Source: Streptomyces flavochromogenes | Lineage (GTDB): Bacteria > Actinomycetota > Actinomycetes > Streptomycetales > Streptomycetaceae | NCBI RefSeq assembly: GCF_000717595.1 | Contig: NZ_JNZO01000038.1 | Coordinates: 1-64,000 of the forward strand | Direction of reading: 5' to 3' | Length of the DNA: 64,000 bases | Part shown: positions 51,227-60,682 of the stretch, piece after piece | Position numbering within the stretch: position 1 is the stretch's first letter | Layout of the letters: each line of letters begins with the position of its first letter | The notes under the pieces: generated by a model | What the model was told of the DNA's origin: nothing | The model's input: the letters and a program-made list of their open reading frames with translations, nothing else | Databases searched by the model: none | Position numbers and translations under genes: made by a program

Positions 51227-52525
51227 TCACGCCTTCCGCAGCGAGCCGCGGATCGCGAGCGCCGCCATCGGCAGCAGCAGGCAGGCGGCGATCGCGTTCA
51301 GCGGCCCGTAGCCGGCCTGCGCCACGATCAGGCCCGCCGCGAGGCCGCCGACGCCGGCGGCGGTGTTCATGATGAAGTCGGAGAGCCCCTGGACCGCCGC
51401 CCGCGCGGCCTGCGGCACCGAGTCCGTGAGCAGCGCCGAGCCGGACACCAGACCCGCCGACCAGCCCAGGCCGAGGATGAACAGGCCGAGGGCGGTCCGC
51501 CCGTGGCTGGGCCCCGCCGTGCCCGCGACGAGCGCCGCCACGCCGATGAGACCGACCGCGAGCCCGATCACCGAGAGCCTCCCCAGCCGGTCGGACAGCC
51601 AGCCCATCAGGGGCGAGAAGGCGTACATGCCGGCGATGTGGCCGCTGATGACGAGCCCGATCAGCTGGATGTCCGCCCCGTGATGGGTGAGGGCCACCGG
51701 GGTCATCGACATGATCGACACCATCGCGGTGTGCGAGCCGGTGACGGTGACCACCGCGAGGCGGGCCCTCGGGGACTCCCGTACGGCCCGCATCCCGGCC
51801 CGCAGGGAGCGTTCCTCCGCGGCCTCGCCCGCGCCCGTCCCGTCGAGCGCGCGGGCGGTGAGGAGAGGGTCGGGGCGCAGCAGCACGGCCACCACGACCG
51901 CGGCGATCACGAAGACTCCGGCTGCCCAGACGAAGGGGCCCGCGGTCGCGGGTATCCCCAGACCCGCCACGCTCTTCCCGGCCGGCGCGGCGATGTTCGG
52001 GCCGAGGACCGCCCCGATCGTCGTCGCCCATACGACGGTGGAGATGGCCCGCGCCCTGCGGTCCGGTTCGGCGAGGTCGGCGGCGGCGAAGCGGGCCGCC
52101 AGATTGGCCGAGGACCCGGCGCCGAAGCCGACGAGGCCGAGGAGCAGCAGGGGGAAGCTCTCGGCGACCGCCCCGAGCACGGCGACCCCGGCGCCGACCG
52201 CGCCGATGAGGTACGCGAGGACGAGACCGGCCCGGCGGCCCCGCGAGGCCATCAGGGCGGCCAGCGGCATGGCGAGCAGCGCGGGCCCCGCCACGGTCGC
52301 CGTCGACGCGAGACCGGACAGTGCCTCGGAACCGCTGACGTCCCTGGCGAGCACGGCGGCGAGCGCGACACCGGTGGCGATGCCGAGGCCCCCGAGGATC
52401 TGGGTGGCGAGCAGCACGGCCTGGACCCGCCGGCGCAGCGCGGGGAGCTCGGCGTCGGTGACGGGGGCGGGGCCGGATAGGGGGCCGGGCAGGGTGGCGT
52501 CAGGGGCGCCGGGGGTGCGGGTCAC
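51227..52525 (-). CDS. MFS transporter (EmrB/AraJ-like)
   Basis: 432 residues from the GTG at 52525. Twelve hydrophobic segments; motif A variants are MASRGRRAGLVLAY and MGWLSDRLGRLSVIGL, and GPNIAAPAGKSVAGLG marks a helix-5-like region. The N-terminus is a Pro-rich tail of about 30 residues. Substrate unknown. It converges on the TolB-like gene across 109 bp of short GACCGAC and CCGCAC repeats, and follows the methyltransferase gene on the same strand after 85 bp. Confidence 0.87.
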   Translation of the reverse strand: MTRTPGAPDATLPGPLSGPAPVTDAELPALRRRVQAVLLATQILGGLGIATGVALAAVLARDVSGSEALSGLASTATVAGPALLAMPLAALMASRGRRAGLVLAYLIGAVGAGVAVLGAVAESFPLLLLGLVGFGAGSSANLAARFAAADLAEPDRRARAISTVVWATTIGAVLGPNIAAPAGKSVAGLGIPATAGPFVWAAGVFVIAAVVVAVLLRPDPLLTARALDGTGAGEAAEERSLRAGMRAVRESPRARLAVVTVTGSHTAMVSIMSMTPVALTHHGADIQLIGLVISGHIAGMYAFSPLMGWLSDRLGRLSVIGLAVGLIGVAALVAGTAGPSHGRTALGLFILGLGWSAGLVSGSALLTDSVPQAARAAVQGLSDFIMNTAAGVGGLAAGLIVAQAGYGPLNAIAACLLLPMAALAIRGSLRKA

Positions 52526-52610
52526 TTACGTGAGTGTGCCAGCCGTCCCCCCTGATGGGAACGGCTGCCGGCGATGCCGCAGGCCGCCGGCCCGTCGTCC
52601 GGGAGGCCCC

Positions 52611-53177
52611 TCAGAACAGCGGCGTCGGCAGCACGCCTTCGAGCGCGAGCAGCTGCCGCTTGGTCTCCAGACCGCCTCCGAAGCCGCCGAGGCCGCCGTC
52701 GCTCTCCACCACACGGTGGCAGGGCACCACGACCGGCAGGGGATTGGATCCCATCGCCGCGCCGACCGCCTGCGCCGCCCCCGGCTGCCCCACGCGTCTG
52801 GCCAGGTCCCCGTATCCGACGACCGTGCCGTACGGCACACCGCTCGCCAGCTCGCGCAGCACCTGCCGGTTGAACCCGGCCGTCAGGCTCCAGTCCAGGG
52901 GCAGGACGACATCGCCCGGCTCGCCCGCGAAGTACCGGTCGAGCCGGCCTGTCGCGCCCGCGAGCAGCCCCGAGGCGCGCTCCACCGGCTCCGCGCCGAG
53001 CTGCGCCGCCAGCCGGTCGAGCATCCCGTCCCGCCGCGCCGCGTCGGCGTGGAACTCGACCCGCACGAGCCCCCGCTCGGTCGCGGCGAGGAAGAGCGGC
53101 CCGATGGGGCACTCCATGACCGTCCACTCCACCGGGACGGCACGCCCGCGGCCCTCCGGCCCCGCTTCGATGTCCAT
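52611..53177 (-). CDS. ogt: Methylated-DNA-protein cysteine methyltransferase
   Basis: 188 residues from the ATG at 53177; TACCGT ends 6 nt upstream on this strand and there is no ribosome site, so it is probably leaderless. The active-site motif PCHRVV holds the alkyl-accepting Cys, with [20 protein letters not shown] (DNA-binding helices) and [12 protein letters not shown] upstream. It repairs O6-alkylguanine in a single suicide transfer. No AdaA domain is fused. Near uvrB, so the neighbourhood is partly DNA repair. Confidence 0.93.
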   Translation of the reverse strand: MDIEAGPEGRGRAVPVEWTVMECPIGPLFLAATERGLVRVEFHADAARRDGMLDRLAAQLGAEPVERASGLLAGATGRLDRYFAGEPGDVVLPLDWSLTAGFNRQVLRELASGVPYGTVVGYGDLARRVGQPGAAQAVGAAMGSNPLPVVVPCHRVVESDGGLGGFGGGLETKRQLLALEGVLPTPLF

Positions 53178-53366
53178 GCGCCCACGGTACGACCCGGCAC
53201 CGACAGCGGGGCCCGGTAGCACCGGGCGGCCCGGGACAGGTGCGGGCCGGCCCGGAGCCGGTCAGGAGCAGGCGCAAGATCACGAACCGGTCTCGCTCAG
53301 GTCTCACGAGCGGAAATTCCCCGGTCACATGGTCGCGTGGCCCCCGGCGCGCCATAATCTCGCCCC

Positions 53367-53378
53367 GGTAGTACTACC
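53367..53378. promoter_or_regulatory. Perfect 12-bp palindrome upstream of the MHYT gene
   Basis: GGTAGTACTACC lies 57 bp before the MHYT ATG, just downstream of CATAAT (53353-53358), which could be a -10. Position at or after the start site would suit a repressor. Confidence 0.4.
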
Positions 53379-53434
53379 CAGCGGTACCGACTGTTTTCGG
53401 ACGACGTGGCACCAGGGGTGGAGGACACACGCTC

Positions 53435-54334
53435 ATGCAGGGCACGGTCGACGGATTCAGCTACGGGCTCGTCACTCCGGTGGCGGCCTTTCTCATGGCG
53501 TGCCTGGGCGGCGCCCTCGGCCTGCGCTGCACCACGAGATCGCTCCGCCACCGCGACAGCTTCAAGGCGGGCTGGCTCGCCCTCGGCGCCACGTCGATCG
53601 GCACCGGCATCTGGACCATGCACTTCATCGCCATGATGGGCTTCTCGGTCCGGCAGGCGCCCATCCACTACGACCTGCCCATCACCTTCGCCAGCCTGGG
53701 CGTCGCCGTCCTGATGGTCGGCATCGGGATCTTCATCGTCGGGTACCGGGGGGCGACCGCGCTCACCCTGGTCACCGGCGGCACCATCACCGGCCTCGGC
53801 GTGGCCACCATGCACTACCTGGGCATGGCCGGGATGCGTCTGCAGGGGCGTGTCGAGTACGACACGCTCACCGTCGCGACGTCCGTGGTCATCGCCGTCG
53901 TGGCGGCCACGACGGCCCTCTGGGCGGCCGTCTCCGTACATGGATTTCTGGCCAGCCTCGGTGCGAGCCTGGTGATGGGCGTCGCCGTCAGTGGTATGCA
54001 CTACACCGCCATGTCGGCGGTCAGCGTCCACCTGCACGGCACGGAGCCCGTCAAGGGCACCGGCGACACCGCCACCTCGCTGCTGCTGCCGATGCTGATC
54101 GGCCCGGCGGTCTTCCTCATCCTCGCCGCCGTCGTCGTCATGTTCGACCCACTGCTCGTGATGGGCGACCCGGACTGGCAGGGCCCCGCCGCCCGCACCC
54201 CGCACCGCCCCGGCGTGCCCGCCCCGCGCCACGTGCCGTCCTACGGCGAGCCCGCCAACTGGACGGCCCGGCCCGCCGGGCGCGGGGCCCGCAGGAGCGT
54301 CCCGCGGGGCGGCCACCGCTCCCAGGACTGGTGA
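53435..54334 (+). CDS. MHYT-domain integral membrane sensor
   Basis: 299 residues; ATG at 53435 with GGAGG about 10 bases upstream. Seven hydrophobic helices carry the three MHYT repeats: [11 protein letters not shown] (about 60), [10 protein letters not shown] (about 127) and [10 protein letters not shown] (about 188), each with the Met/His pairs proposed to bind copper and sense a diatomic gas. The C-terminal 60 residues are a Pro/Arg-rich cytoplasmic tail without GGDEF, EAL or kinase domain, so signal output must be through another protein. Just upstream of uvrB, an order I recall from Streptomyces. Confidence 0.92.
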   Translation: MQGTVDGFSYGLVTPVAAFLMACLGGALGLRCTTRSLRHRDSFKAGWLALGATSIGTGIWTMHFIAMMGFSVRQAPIHYDLPITFASLGVAVLMVGIGIFIVGYRGATALTLVTGGTITGLGVATMHYLGMAGMRLQGRVEYDTLTVATSVVIAVVAATTALWAAVSVHGFLASLGASLVMGVAVSGMHYTAMSAVSVHLHGTEPVKGTGDTATSLLLPMLIGPAVFLILAAVVVMFDPLLVMGDPDWQGPAARTPHRPGVPAPRHVPSYGEPANWTARPAGRGARRSVPRGGHRSQDW

Positions 54335-54384
54335 CGGAGGGCCGCTGCCGAGCCGATCACCACCCGAGTGTCAGTGCCGGGTCG

Positions 54385-54396
54385 TACGGTGGTTGC
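54385..54396 (+). promoter_or_regulatory. Leaderless uvrB -10 box
   Basis: TACGGT (54385-54390) ends 6 nt before the uvrB ATG and no Shine-Dalgarno sequence is present. No convincing -35 or LexA box was seen. Confidence 0.5.
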
Positions 54397-56526
54397 ATGC
54401 GGCCCGTTTCCAAGATCGAACGTTCGGTGGCGCCCTTCGAGGTCGTCAGTGAGTACCAGCCCAACGGCGACCAGCCCGCGGCCATCGCCGACCTGGAGCG
54501 GCGTATCCGCGCGGGCGAGAAGGACGTCGTGCTCCTCGGTGCCACCGGCACCGGAAAGTCCGCCACCACCGCGTGGATGATCGAGAAGCTCCAGCGCCCC
54601 ACCCTGGTGATGGCGCCGAACAAGACCCTGGCCGCCCAGCTGGCGAACGAGTTCCGCGAGCTCCTGCCGAACAACGCGGTCGAGTACTTCGTCTCGTACT
54701 ACGACTACTACCAGCCCGAGGCGTACGTGCCGCAGTCGGACACGTACATCGAGAAGGACTCCTCCATCAACGAGGAGGTGGAGCGGCTCCGCCACTCCGC
54801 GACGAACTCCCTGCTCACCCGCAGGGACGTCATCGTGGTCGCCTCGGTCTCCTGCATCTACGGCCTCGGCACGCCCCAGGAGTACGTGGACCGGATGGTC
54901 CCGCTCAAGGTCGGCGAGGAGCTCGACCGCGACCAGCTGCTCCGCCGCTTCGTCGACATCCAGTACACGCGGAACGACCTGGCGTTCACCCGCGGCACCT
55001 TCCGCGTCCGCGGCGACACCATCGAGATCTTCCCGGTCTACGAGGAGCTCGCCGTCCGCATCGAGATGTTCGGCGACGAGATCGAGGCCCTCTCCACCCT
55101 CCACCCGCTCACCGGCGAGGTCATCAGCGAGGACCGCGAGCTGTACGTTTTCCCCGCCAGCCACTACGTCGCCGGCCCCGAGCGGATGGAGCGCGCGGTC
55201 AACGACATCGAGCGCGAGCTGGAGGGCCGCCTCGCCGAGCTCGACAAGCAGGGCAAGCACCTGGAGTCCCAGCGCCTGCGCATGCGGACCACGTACGACC
55301 TGGAGATGATGCGCCAGATCGGCTCCTGCTCCGGCATCGAGAACTACTCGATGCACTTCGACGGCCGCGACCCCGGCTCCGCGCCCAACACCCTCATCGA
55401 CTACTTCCCCGAGGACTTCCTGCTCGTCATCGACGAGTCGCACGTCACCGTGCCGCAGATCGGCGCCATGTACGAGGGCGACGCCTCCCGCAAGCGGACC
55501 CTGGTCGACCACGGCTTCCGGCTTCCGTCCGCCCTCGACAACCGCCCGCTGAAGTGGGAGGAGTTCCAGGAGCGCATCGGCCAGACCGTCTACCTCTCCG
55601 CGACCCCCGGCACGTACGAGCTCTCGCGCGGCGACGGCTTCGTCGAGCAGATCATCCGCCCCACCGGGCTCGTCGACCCCGAGGTCGTCGTCAAGCCCAC
55701 CGAGGGGCAGATCGACGACCTGGTCCACGAGATCAGACTGCGCACCGAGCGCGACGAGCGCGTCCTCGTCACCACCCTCACCAAGAAGATGGCCGAGGAC
55801 CTCACCGACTACTTCCTGGAGCTCGGCATCCAGGTGCGCTATCTGCACAGCGACGTCGACACCCTGCGCCGGATCGAGCTGCTGCGCGAACTGCGCGCCG
55901 GCGAGTACGACGTGCTGGTCGGCATCAACCTCCTCCGTGAGGGCCTCGACCTCCCCGAGGTGTCCCTCGTCGCCATCCTCGACGCCGACAAGCAGGGCTT
56001 CCTGCGCTCCGGGACCTCCCTGATCCAGACGATCGGCCGCGCCGCGCGAAACGTCTCGGGCCAGGTCCACATGTACGCGGACCGGATCACCCCGGCGATG
56101 GAGCAGGCCATCGACGAGACCAACCGGCGCCGCGAGAAGCAGATCGCGTACAACACCGAGAACGGCATCGACCCGCAGCCGCTCCGGAAGAAGATCAACG
56201 ACATCGTCGCGACCATCGCGCGCGAGGAGATCGACACCGAGGAACTCCTCGGCAGCGGCTACCGCCAGGGCAAGGAGGGCAAGGGCGCCAAGGCCCCCGT
56301 CCCCTCGCTCGCCGCGCACGGCGTCAAGGGCAAGGGCAAGGCGGGCTCGACGGTCGAACTCGGCGACCGGCCCGCCACCGAACTGGCCGCGATCATCGAG
56401 GAGATGACCGACCGGATGCGCGCCGCAGCCGCCGAGCTGCAGTTCGAGGTGGCCGCCCGGCTCCGTGATGAAGTGGGAGAGCTGAAGAAGGAGTTGCGCC
56501 AGATGAAGGAGGCGGGACTCGCCTGA
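54397..56526 (+). CDS. uvrB: Excinuclease ABC subunit UvrB
   Basis: 709 residues. Walker [14 protein letters not shown] (about 49-61), the beta-hairpin [12 protein letters not shown] near 105-116 that clamps damaged DNA, DESH box ([13 protein letters not shown] near 345), motif [15 protein letters not shown] and motif [11 protein letters not shown], and the C-terminal UVR domain ([20 protein letters not shown]) that binds UvrC. It verifies lesions in nucleotide-excision repair with UvrA and UvrC. A Lys/Gly/Ala-rich insert (about 625-660) precedes the UVR domain. Confidence 0.97.
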   Translation: MRPVSKIERSVAPFEVVSEYQPNGDQPAAIADLERRIRAGEKDVVLLGATGTGKSATTAWMIEKLQRPTLVMAPNKTLAAQLANEFRELLPNNAVEYFVSYYDYYQPEAYVPQSDTYIEKDSSINEEVERLRHSATNSLLTRRDVIVVASVSCIYGLGTPQEYVDRMVPLKVGEELDRDQLLRRFVDIQYTRNDLAFTRGTFRVRGDTIEIFPVYEELAVRIEMFGDEIEALSTLHPLTGEVISEDRELYVFPASHYVAGPERMERAVNDIERELEGRLAELDKQGKHLESQRLRMRTTYDLEMMRQIGSCSGIENYSMHFDGRDPGSAPNTLIDYFPEDFLLVIDESHVTVPQIGAMYEGDASRKRTLVDHGFRLPSALDNRPLKWEEFQERIGQTVYLSATPGTYELSRGDGFVEQIIRPTGLVDPEVVVKPTEGQIDDLVHEIRLRTERDERVLVTTLTKKMAEDLTDYFLELGIQVRYLHSDVDTLRRIELLRELRAGEYDVLVGINLLREGLDLPEVSLVAILDADKQGFLRSGTSLIQTIGRAARNVSGQVHMYADRITPAMEQAIDETNRRREKQIAYNTENGIDPQPLRKKINDIVATIAREEIDTEELLGSGYRQGKEGKGAKAPVPSLAAHGVKGKGKAGSTVELGDRPATELAAIIEEMTDRMRAAAAELQFEVAARLRDEVGELKKELRQMKEAGLA

Positions 56527-56703
56527 CCGGACACGGTCCGGTCGGGGACCGGGTGCGGGGTCCGGCGCGCGGTCCGGTGTGTTGCAAGACCGACACAAAA
56601 CCGGACCGCACCTCCGCGCTGTCAGCGGTGCTGCGTAATGTGCTCGACAACCGCACGCACCGGAACAGCGGGCGCGGGGAACGCTAACGAGAGGGGCAAA
56701 CGC

Positions 56704-57282
56704 GTGTCGGTCAACATGACCAAGGGTCAGGCCATCAGCCTGGAGAAGCAGGGTGGGGGCAGCCTCAGCCAGGTGCGGATGGGCCTCGGCTGGCAGGCCG
56801 CGCCGCGCCGCGGTCTCTTCGGCAAGCGCACCCAGGAGATCGACCTGGACGCCTCGGCCGTTCTCTTCGCGGACAAGCAGCCGGTCGACGTGGTCTTCTT
56901 CCGTCACCTGGTCAGCGACGACGGCTCGGTGAAGCACACCGGCGACAACCTGGTCGGCGGCGCGGGCCAGGGCGGCGACGACGAGGCGATCCTCGTCGAC
57001 CTCCAGCGGGTCCCGGTCCACATCGACCAGATCGTCTTCACGGTGAACTCCTTCACCGGCCAGACGTTCCAGGAGGTGCAGAACGCGTTCTGCCGCATCG
57101 TCGACGAGACGAACGGCCAGGAGCTCGCGCGCTACACCCTCGACGGCGGCGGCAACTACACCGCGCAGATCATGGCGAAGGTGCACCGGGTCGGCTCCGG
57201 CTGGCAGATGACCGCCCTGGGCAACCCGGCCAACGGCCGCACCTTCCAGGACCTGATGCCCGCGATCCTGCCGCACCTGTAG
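56704..57282 (+). CDS. terD-like: TerD-family protein
   Basis: 192 residues from the GTG at 56704 (GAGGGG seven bases upstream); an ATG four codons later is possible. A complete TerD domain: GLGWQAAPRRGLFGKRTQEI then DLDASAVLF, HTGDNLVGGAGQGGDDEAILVDL with the Asp cluster for two calcium ions, and FTGQTFQEVQNAFCRIVDET. TerD proteins bind calcium and act in tellurite/stress resistance and development in Streptomyces. A hairpin separates it from the TerD-fusion gene. Confidence 0.94.
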   Translation: MSVNMTKGQAISLEKQGGGSLSQVRMGLGWQAAPRRGLFGKRTQEIDLDASAVLFADKQPVDVVFFRHLVSDDGSVKHTGDNLVGGAGQGGDDEAILVDLQRVPVHIDQIVFTVNSFTGQTFQEVQNAFCRIVDETNGQELARYTLDGGGNYTAQIMAKVHRVGSGWQMTALGNPANGRTFQDLMPAILPHL

Positions 57283-57304
57283 ACAGGACCGCACCGCACC
57301 ACCC

Positions 57305-57339
57305 ACAGCTCCCGGAGGCAGCAGGCCGCCGGGAGCTGT
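57305..57339 (+). terminator. Terminator after the TerD gene
   Basis: ACAGCTCCCGG (57305-57315) pairs perfectly with CCGGGAGCTGT (57329-57339) around 13 nt, between the TerD gene and the next gene. Confidence 0.75.
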
Positions 57340-57409
57340 CCCGCATGAACCGCACCTGTGGTAACGCCGAGAACGGCGAGAACACCGAAAAGCCGAGGGG
57401 ACAGAGTCG

Positions 57410-59344
57410 ATGACGGCCGAGCTGGTCCGGGGGCAGAACCACCCCCTGCCCGACACCCGACTGGAGATCCGGGTGTCGGCCGGTCACCCTGTCCTCGCCG
57501 GCGCCACCCTCGGCGACGAGCAGGGCAGAGTCCCCGGCGTGGAGTGGATCGCCCACCCCGGAGCGCCCTCCCTGCCCGGGGTCGACGTCCCCGGACAGGC
57601 AGCCGCCGACCATCGCCTCGCCGTGGACCTGGAGGCCGTCCCCGGCGCCGTCCACCGGGTCTCGGTGCTCCTCGCGCTGCCCGGGCCGCGGGCCGGCGGA
57701 GCCGCCCGCTTCGGAACGGTCGCCGCCCCGTTCGTCGCCGTCGCCGGCCCCGACGGCGCGGAGATCGCCACCTTCACGATCACCGGACTCGACAGCGAGT
57801 CCGCCGTCGTGGCCCTGGAGCTCTACCGCCGCCAGGGCACCTGGAAGGTCCGCGCCATGGGCCAGGGGTACGAGGGCGGGCTCGCCGCCCTCCTCGGCGA
57901 CCAGGGCCTGGAGCGCCCCGCCGACCTGGCCGCGGCGATCCTGGAGACCGTCGCCCCGGGGCCGGCTCCGGTCGCCGCTCCGGCGCAGCACGTCCCCGAT
58001 GCGGAGCGCGTACGGCACACGGCCCCGGTGACGGCCACGGACCCGGCCCCGACCGTCCCGGTGACCCCGCCCCCGACCCCGCCGCCGGGCGCCGGCACGG
58101 ACACGCCCACCCCGGCGACGAGCGGCGGTCCGGTGAACTACGCCCACCCCCGCCGCCGGACCGCCGCGGCACCCGGTCCCGCACCCGAGTCCGAGCCGAG
58201 GCAGGGGCCGCCCACGCCGGTCGCCGGCGACGCGTCGGGCTGGTCCATGGACGAGCGCCTGTACAACCAGGTGTGGGGCATGTTCGAGGACCTGGCCCGG
58301 ACCGCCGCCGCCTACCGCAGCGCCTGCGAGTTCGCCGAGAACCGGCTCGACCGGGAGCTCGACCAGACGCTCTCCGACTACCGTGCCCGCGCCGACGGTG
58401 CCAACGACGCGGCGCGGGCCGCCGCCCGCGCCCGGCGCGACGAACTGGTGGCGCGGGCCCAGGAGGTCCTGGACCGGGACCTCGCCCAGCTCGTGGCCGA
58501 GTCCGAGGTCGTCGAGCCCGCCCTGCCCGTCGCCTTCGCCCGCTGGGAGAACCCCGTCTGGCAGGCGTACCGCACCCCGGCCGAGGAGCCGATGGCCGTC
58601 CGCCTCGGTGACCTCCACCTCCCCGAGCGGACCGATCTGAGGATCCCCATGCTCGTCCGGCTGCCGCTGGAGCGGGGGCTCTGGGTGGACAGCGGCCGGG
58701 GGCACTCCGAGGCCGCCGGCCTCCTCGACGAGGTCGAACTGCGGAGGCTCGCCCTGGACTGCGCGGTCGCCCACGCGGCCCGGCTGCTGGCGGCGCACCC
58801 GGCGGGCGCGTTCACCGTCCATGTCGTCGATCCGGCCGGTGCGGGCACCGCCGCGCTCGCGCCGCTCGTGGAGACGGGCGTCCTCGCGGCCCCGCCGGCC
58901 CGGGGCGCGGCAGGGGTCTCGGCGGTCCTGGAGCAGCTGACCGAGCGGGTCGACCTGCTCCAGATGGCGGTGCGGGCGGGAGCCTCCGACGCCCTGCCGC
59001 CCGGTCTGGACGCGGCCCGGCAGCTGCTGCTCGTGCACGACTTCCCGCACGGTTTCGACGACCGGGCGGTCACCCGCCTCCGGTACCTCGCCGACGAGGG
59101 CCCGTCGGTGGGCGTCCACCTGCTGATGGTGGCGGACCGGGAGGACGCGTCCGCGTACGGGCCGCTGCTCGACCCGTTGTGGCGCTCGCTGCTCCGGCTC
59201 ACGCCCGTACCGGACGACCACCTCGCCGATCCGTGGGTCGGCCACGCCTGGTCGTACGAGCCCCCGATGCTGCCGCCGGGCAGCGCGGTGCTCCGGCAGG
59301 TCCTCGGGCAGGTGGCGGCGGCTCGACACGGAGAGCGGTCCTGA
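57410..59344 (+). CDS. TerD-like domain fused to an FtsK/HerA-like module
   Basis: 644 residues; ATG at 57410 with GAGGGGACAG upstream. Residues about 1-180 resemble TerD/TerA (GHPVLAGATLGDEQGRVPGV... VVALELYRRQGTWKVRAMGQ, then GYEGGLAALLGDQG). A Pro/Thr linker (about 195-285) leads to a coiled region (MDERLYNQVWGMFEDLARTA, NRLDRELDQTLSDYRARADG). The C-terminal 250 residues look like an inactivated FtsK/HerA ATPase: RIPMLVRLPLERGLWVDSGR where a Walker A would be (no GKS/T), FTVHVVDPAG and LLLVHDFPHGFDDRAV as the Walker-B-like strand. Families fusing TerD to P-loop domains were predicted in comparative studies of Ter systems. Mechanism unknown. Confidence 0.72.
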   Translation: MTAELVRGQNHPLPDTRLEIRVSAGHPVLAGATLGDEQGRVPGVEWIAHPGAPSLPGVDVPGQAAADHRLAVDLEAVPGAVHRVSVLLALPGPRAGGAARFGTVAAPFVAVAGPDGAEIATFTITGLDSESAVVALELYRRQGTWKVRAMGQGYEGGLAALLGDQGLERPADLAAAILETVAPGPAPVAAPAQHVPDAERVRHTAPVTATDPAPTVPVTPPPTPPPGAGTDTPTPATSGGPVNYAHPRRRTAAAPGPAPESEPRQGPPTPVAGDASGWSMDERLYNQVWGMFEDLARTAAAYRSACEFAENRLDRELDQTLSDYRARADGANDAARAAARARRDELVARAQEVLDRDLAQLVAESEVVEPALPVAFARWENPVWQAYRTPAEEPMAVRLGDLHLPERTDLRIPMLVRLPLERGLWVDSGRGHSEAAGLLDEVELRRLALDCAVAHAARLLAAHPAGAFTVHVVDPAGAGTAALAPLVETGVLAAPPARGAAGVSAVLEQLTERVDLLQMAVRAGASDALPPGLDAARQLLLVHDFPHGFDDRAVTRLRYLADEGPSVGVHLLMVADREDASAYGPLLDPLWRSLLRLTPVPDDHLADPWVGHAWSYEPPMLPPGSAVLRQVLGQVAAARHGERS

Positions 59345-59410
59345 CCAGCCTGACATCCCTGACGCACTGACAGCTCTGACCTGCTCTCTTGGGGGACCTT
59401 TACCCTCCCC

Positions 59411-59440
59411 TTTACCTTCTCTTGGTGTTTCGGGTAGTGT
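59411..59440 (+). promoter_or_regulatory. terC promoter
   Basis: TTTACC (59411-59416), 18-bp spacer, TAGTGT (59435-59440). The expected start near 59447 coincides with the 5' end of the riboswitch. Confidence 0.6.
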
Positions 59441-59444
59441 TTCC

Positions 59445-59570
59445 GGTGCGGAGGGGAGTACTCCCCATGCGCGGCGTACCCGTCAATACGGACGGATCAT
59501 CCATGATCCGATCCCGGGGCGTCGGCCCGGCGGCGACGTCCGTCGCCGGGTGGAAGAGACCTCCGGCAGC
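59445..59570 (+). ncRNA. yybP-ykoY (manganese) riboswitch upstream of terC
   Basis: The element starts CGGAGGGGAGTAC (59449-59461) and ends GAGACCTCCG (59556-59565), so CGGAGG and CCTCCG form the P1 stem as in the yybP-ykoY class (conserved GGGGAGUA ... GAGAC). CCCGTCA (59480-59486) supplies the conserved CGUCA loop and a GCCCGGCGGCGAC/GTCGCCGGG stem (59525-59550) fits the variable arm. It ends 40 nt before the terC start. The class binds Mn2+ and often controls TerC/MntP-type exporters. Recognised by eye, not by covariance model. Confidence 0.75.
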
Positions 59571-59609
59571 GACGACGCTGATCAGTAGCCGTACGACGCC
59601 GGAGGCGCA

Positions 59610-60617
59610 GTGGACGTTTCAATGACCCTGTGGGTAGTGACCATTCTTGGTCTCGCTGCCCTGATCGGTGCCGACTTCTTCATCGGGCGCAAGCCCCATG
59701 ACGTGTCGGTCAAGGAAGCCGGAATCTGGACGATCGTCTGGATCGTGCTGGCCGGACTCTTCGGACTCGGCCTGCTGTTCTTCGGCGACAGCCAGGCGTC
59801 CGGCGAGTTCTTCGCCGGCTACATCACCGAGAAGTCGCTCAGTGTCGACAACCTCTTCGTCTTCGTCCTGATCATGGCGAAGTTCGCGGTCCCCTCCCAC
59901 CTCCAGCAGCGGGTGCTGCTCGTGGGTGTGGTGATCGCCCTGGTGCTCCGCACGATCTTCATCGCCGCGGGCGCCGCGATCATCGCGAGCTTCTCGTGGG
60001 TCTTCTACATCTTCGGCGCGTTCCTGATCTACACCGCCTGGAAGCTCATCCAGGAGGCGCGGGCCGACGAGGACGAGGACGACTGGGAGGAGAACCGTCT
60101 CCTCAAGATGGCCGAGAAGCGCTTCGGCGTCGCCGACCGGTACCACGGCACCAAGCTGTTCATCCGGAGCAACGGCAAGCGCATCATGACCCCGCTGATG
60201 GTCGTCATGCTCGCCATCGGCACCACCGACATCCTCTTCGCCCTCGACTCCATCCCGGCGATCTTCGGCCTCACCCAGGACCCGTACATCGTCTTCACGG
60301 CCAACGCCTTCGCCCTCATGGGTCTGCGGCAGCTGTACTTCCTGATCGGCGGCCTGCTCAAGAAGCTGGTCCACCTCAGCTACGGCCTGTCGGTGATCCT
60401 CGGCTTCATCGGCGTCAAGCTCGTGCTGCACGCTCTGCACGAGTCCGGGGTACACGTCCCGGAGATCAGCATCCCGTTCTCGCTCGCCTTCATCGGCGGT
60501 GTCCTGGTCATCACCACGATCACCAGCCTCATCGCCTCCAAGCGGCAGTCGGAGCGGGAGGCCGCCGAAAGCGTGGCCGACGCCGACGGCACCGAGAAGG
60601 ACAGCATCGGCGCCTGA
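59610..60617 (+). CDS. terC: TerC-family membrane protein, putative manganese exporter
   Basis: 335 residues from the GTG at 59610 (GGAGG four bases upstream), giving the common MDVSMTLWV start. TerC/Alx family: ADFFIGRKPHDVSVKEA, SLSVDNLFVFVLIMAKFAVP, and the second repeat IGTTDILFALDSIPAIFGLT, the paired DNxF/DSIPA motifs holding the conserved Asp residues. About seven helices, a cytoplasmic acidic loop (ADEDEDDWEENR) and a polar tail. Alx in E. coli exports manganese under the same riboswitch class, so the same role is inferred here. Confidence 0.93.
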   Translation: MDVSMTLWVVTILGLAALIGADFFIGRKPHDVSVKEAGIWTIVWIVLAGLFGLGLLFFGDSQASGEFFAGYITEKSLSVDNLFVFVLIMAKFAVPSHLQQRVLLVGVVIALVLRTIFIAAGAAIIASFSWVFYIFGAFLIYTAWKLIQEARADEDEDDWEENRLLKMAEKRFGVADRYHGTKLFIRSNGKRIMTPLMVVMLAIGTTDILFALDSIPAIFGLTQDPYIVFTANAFALMGLRQLYFLIGGLLKKLVHLSYGLSVILGFIGVKLVLHALHESGVHVPEISIPFSLAFIGGVLVITTITSLIASKRQSEREAAESVADADGTEKDSIGA

Positions 60618-60629
60618 CGCGGCACACAC

Positions 60630-60674
60630 GGCGACGGCCGGCCCCGGGACACCGTCCCGCGGCCGGCCGTCGCC
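60630..60674. terminator. Long hairpin between terC and the MFS gene
   Basis: GGCGACGGCCGGCC (60630-60643) pairs with GGCCGGCCGTCGCC (60661-60674), enclosing a GGGAC/GTCCC inner stem. Between convergent genes; bidirectional terminator. Confidence 0.85.
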
Positions 60675-60682
60675 GTCTGCCG

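Noticed and set aside
54417..54426. CGAACGTTCG at the start of uvrB as a LexA (SOS) box
   Set aside because: The actinobacterial LexA site needs four bases between GAAC and GTTC; here there are none, and the site is inside codons 7-10.
59345..59400. Repeated CTGAC units after the TerD-fusion gene as a regulatory array
   Set aside because: Spacing is irregular and units are too short to separate from chance in this composition.
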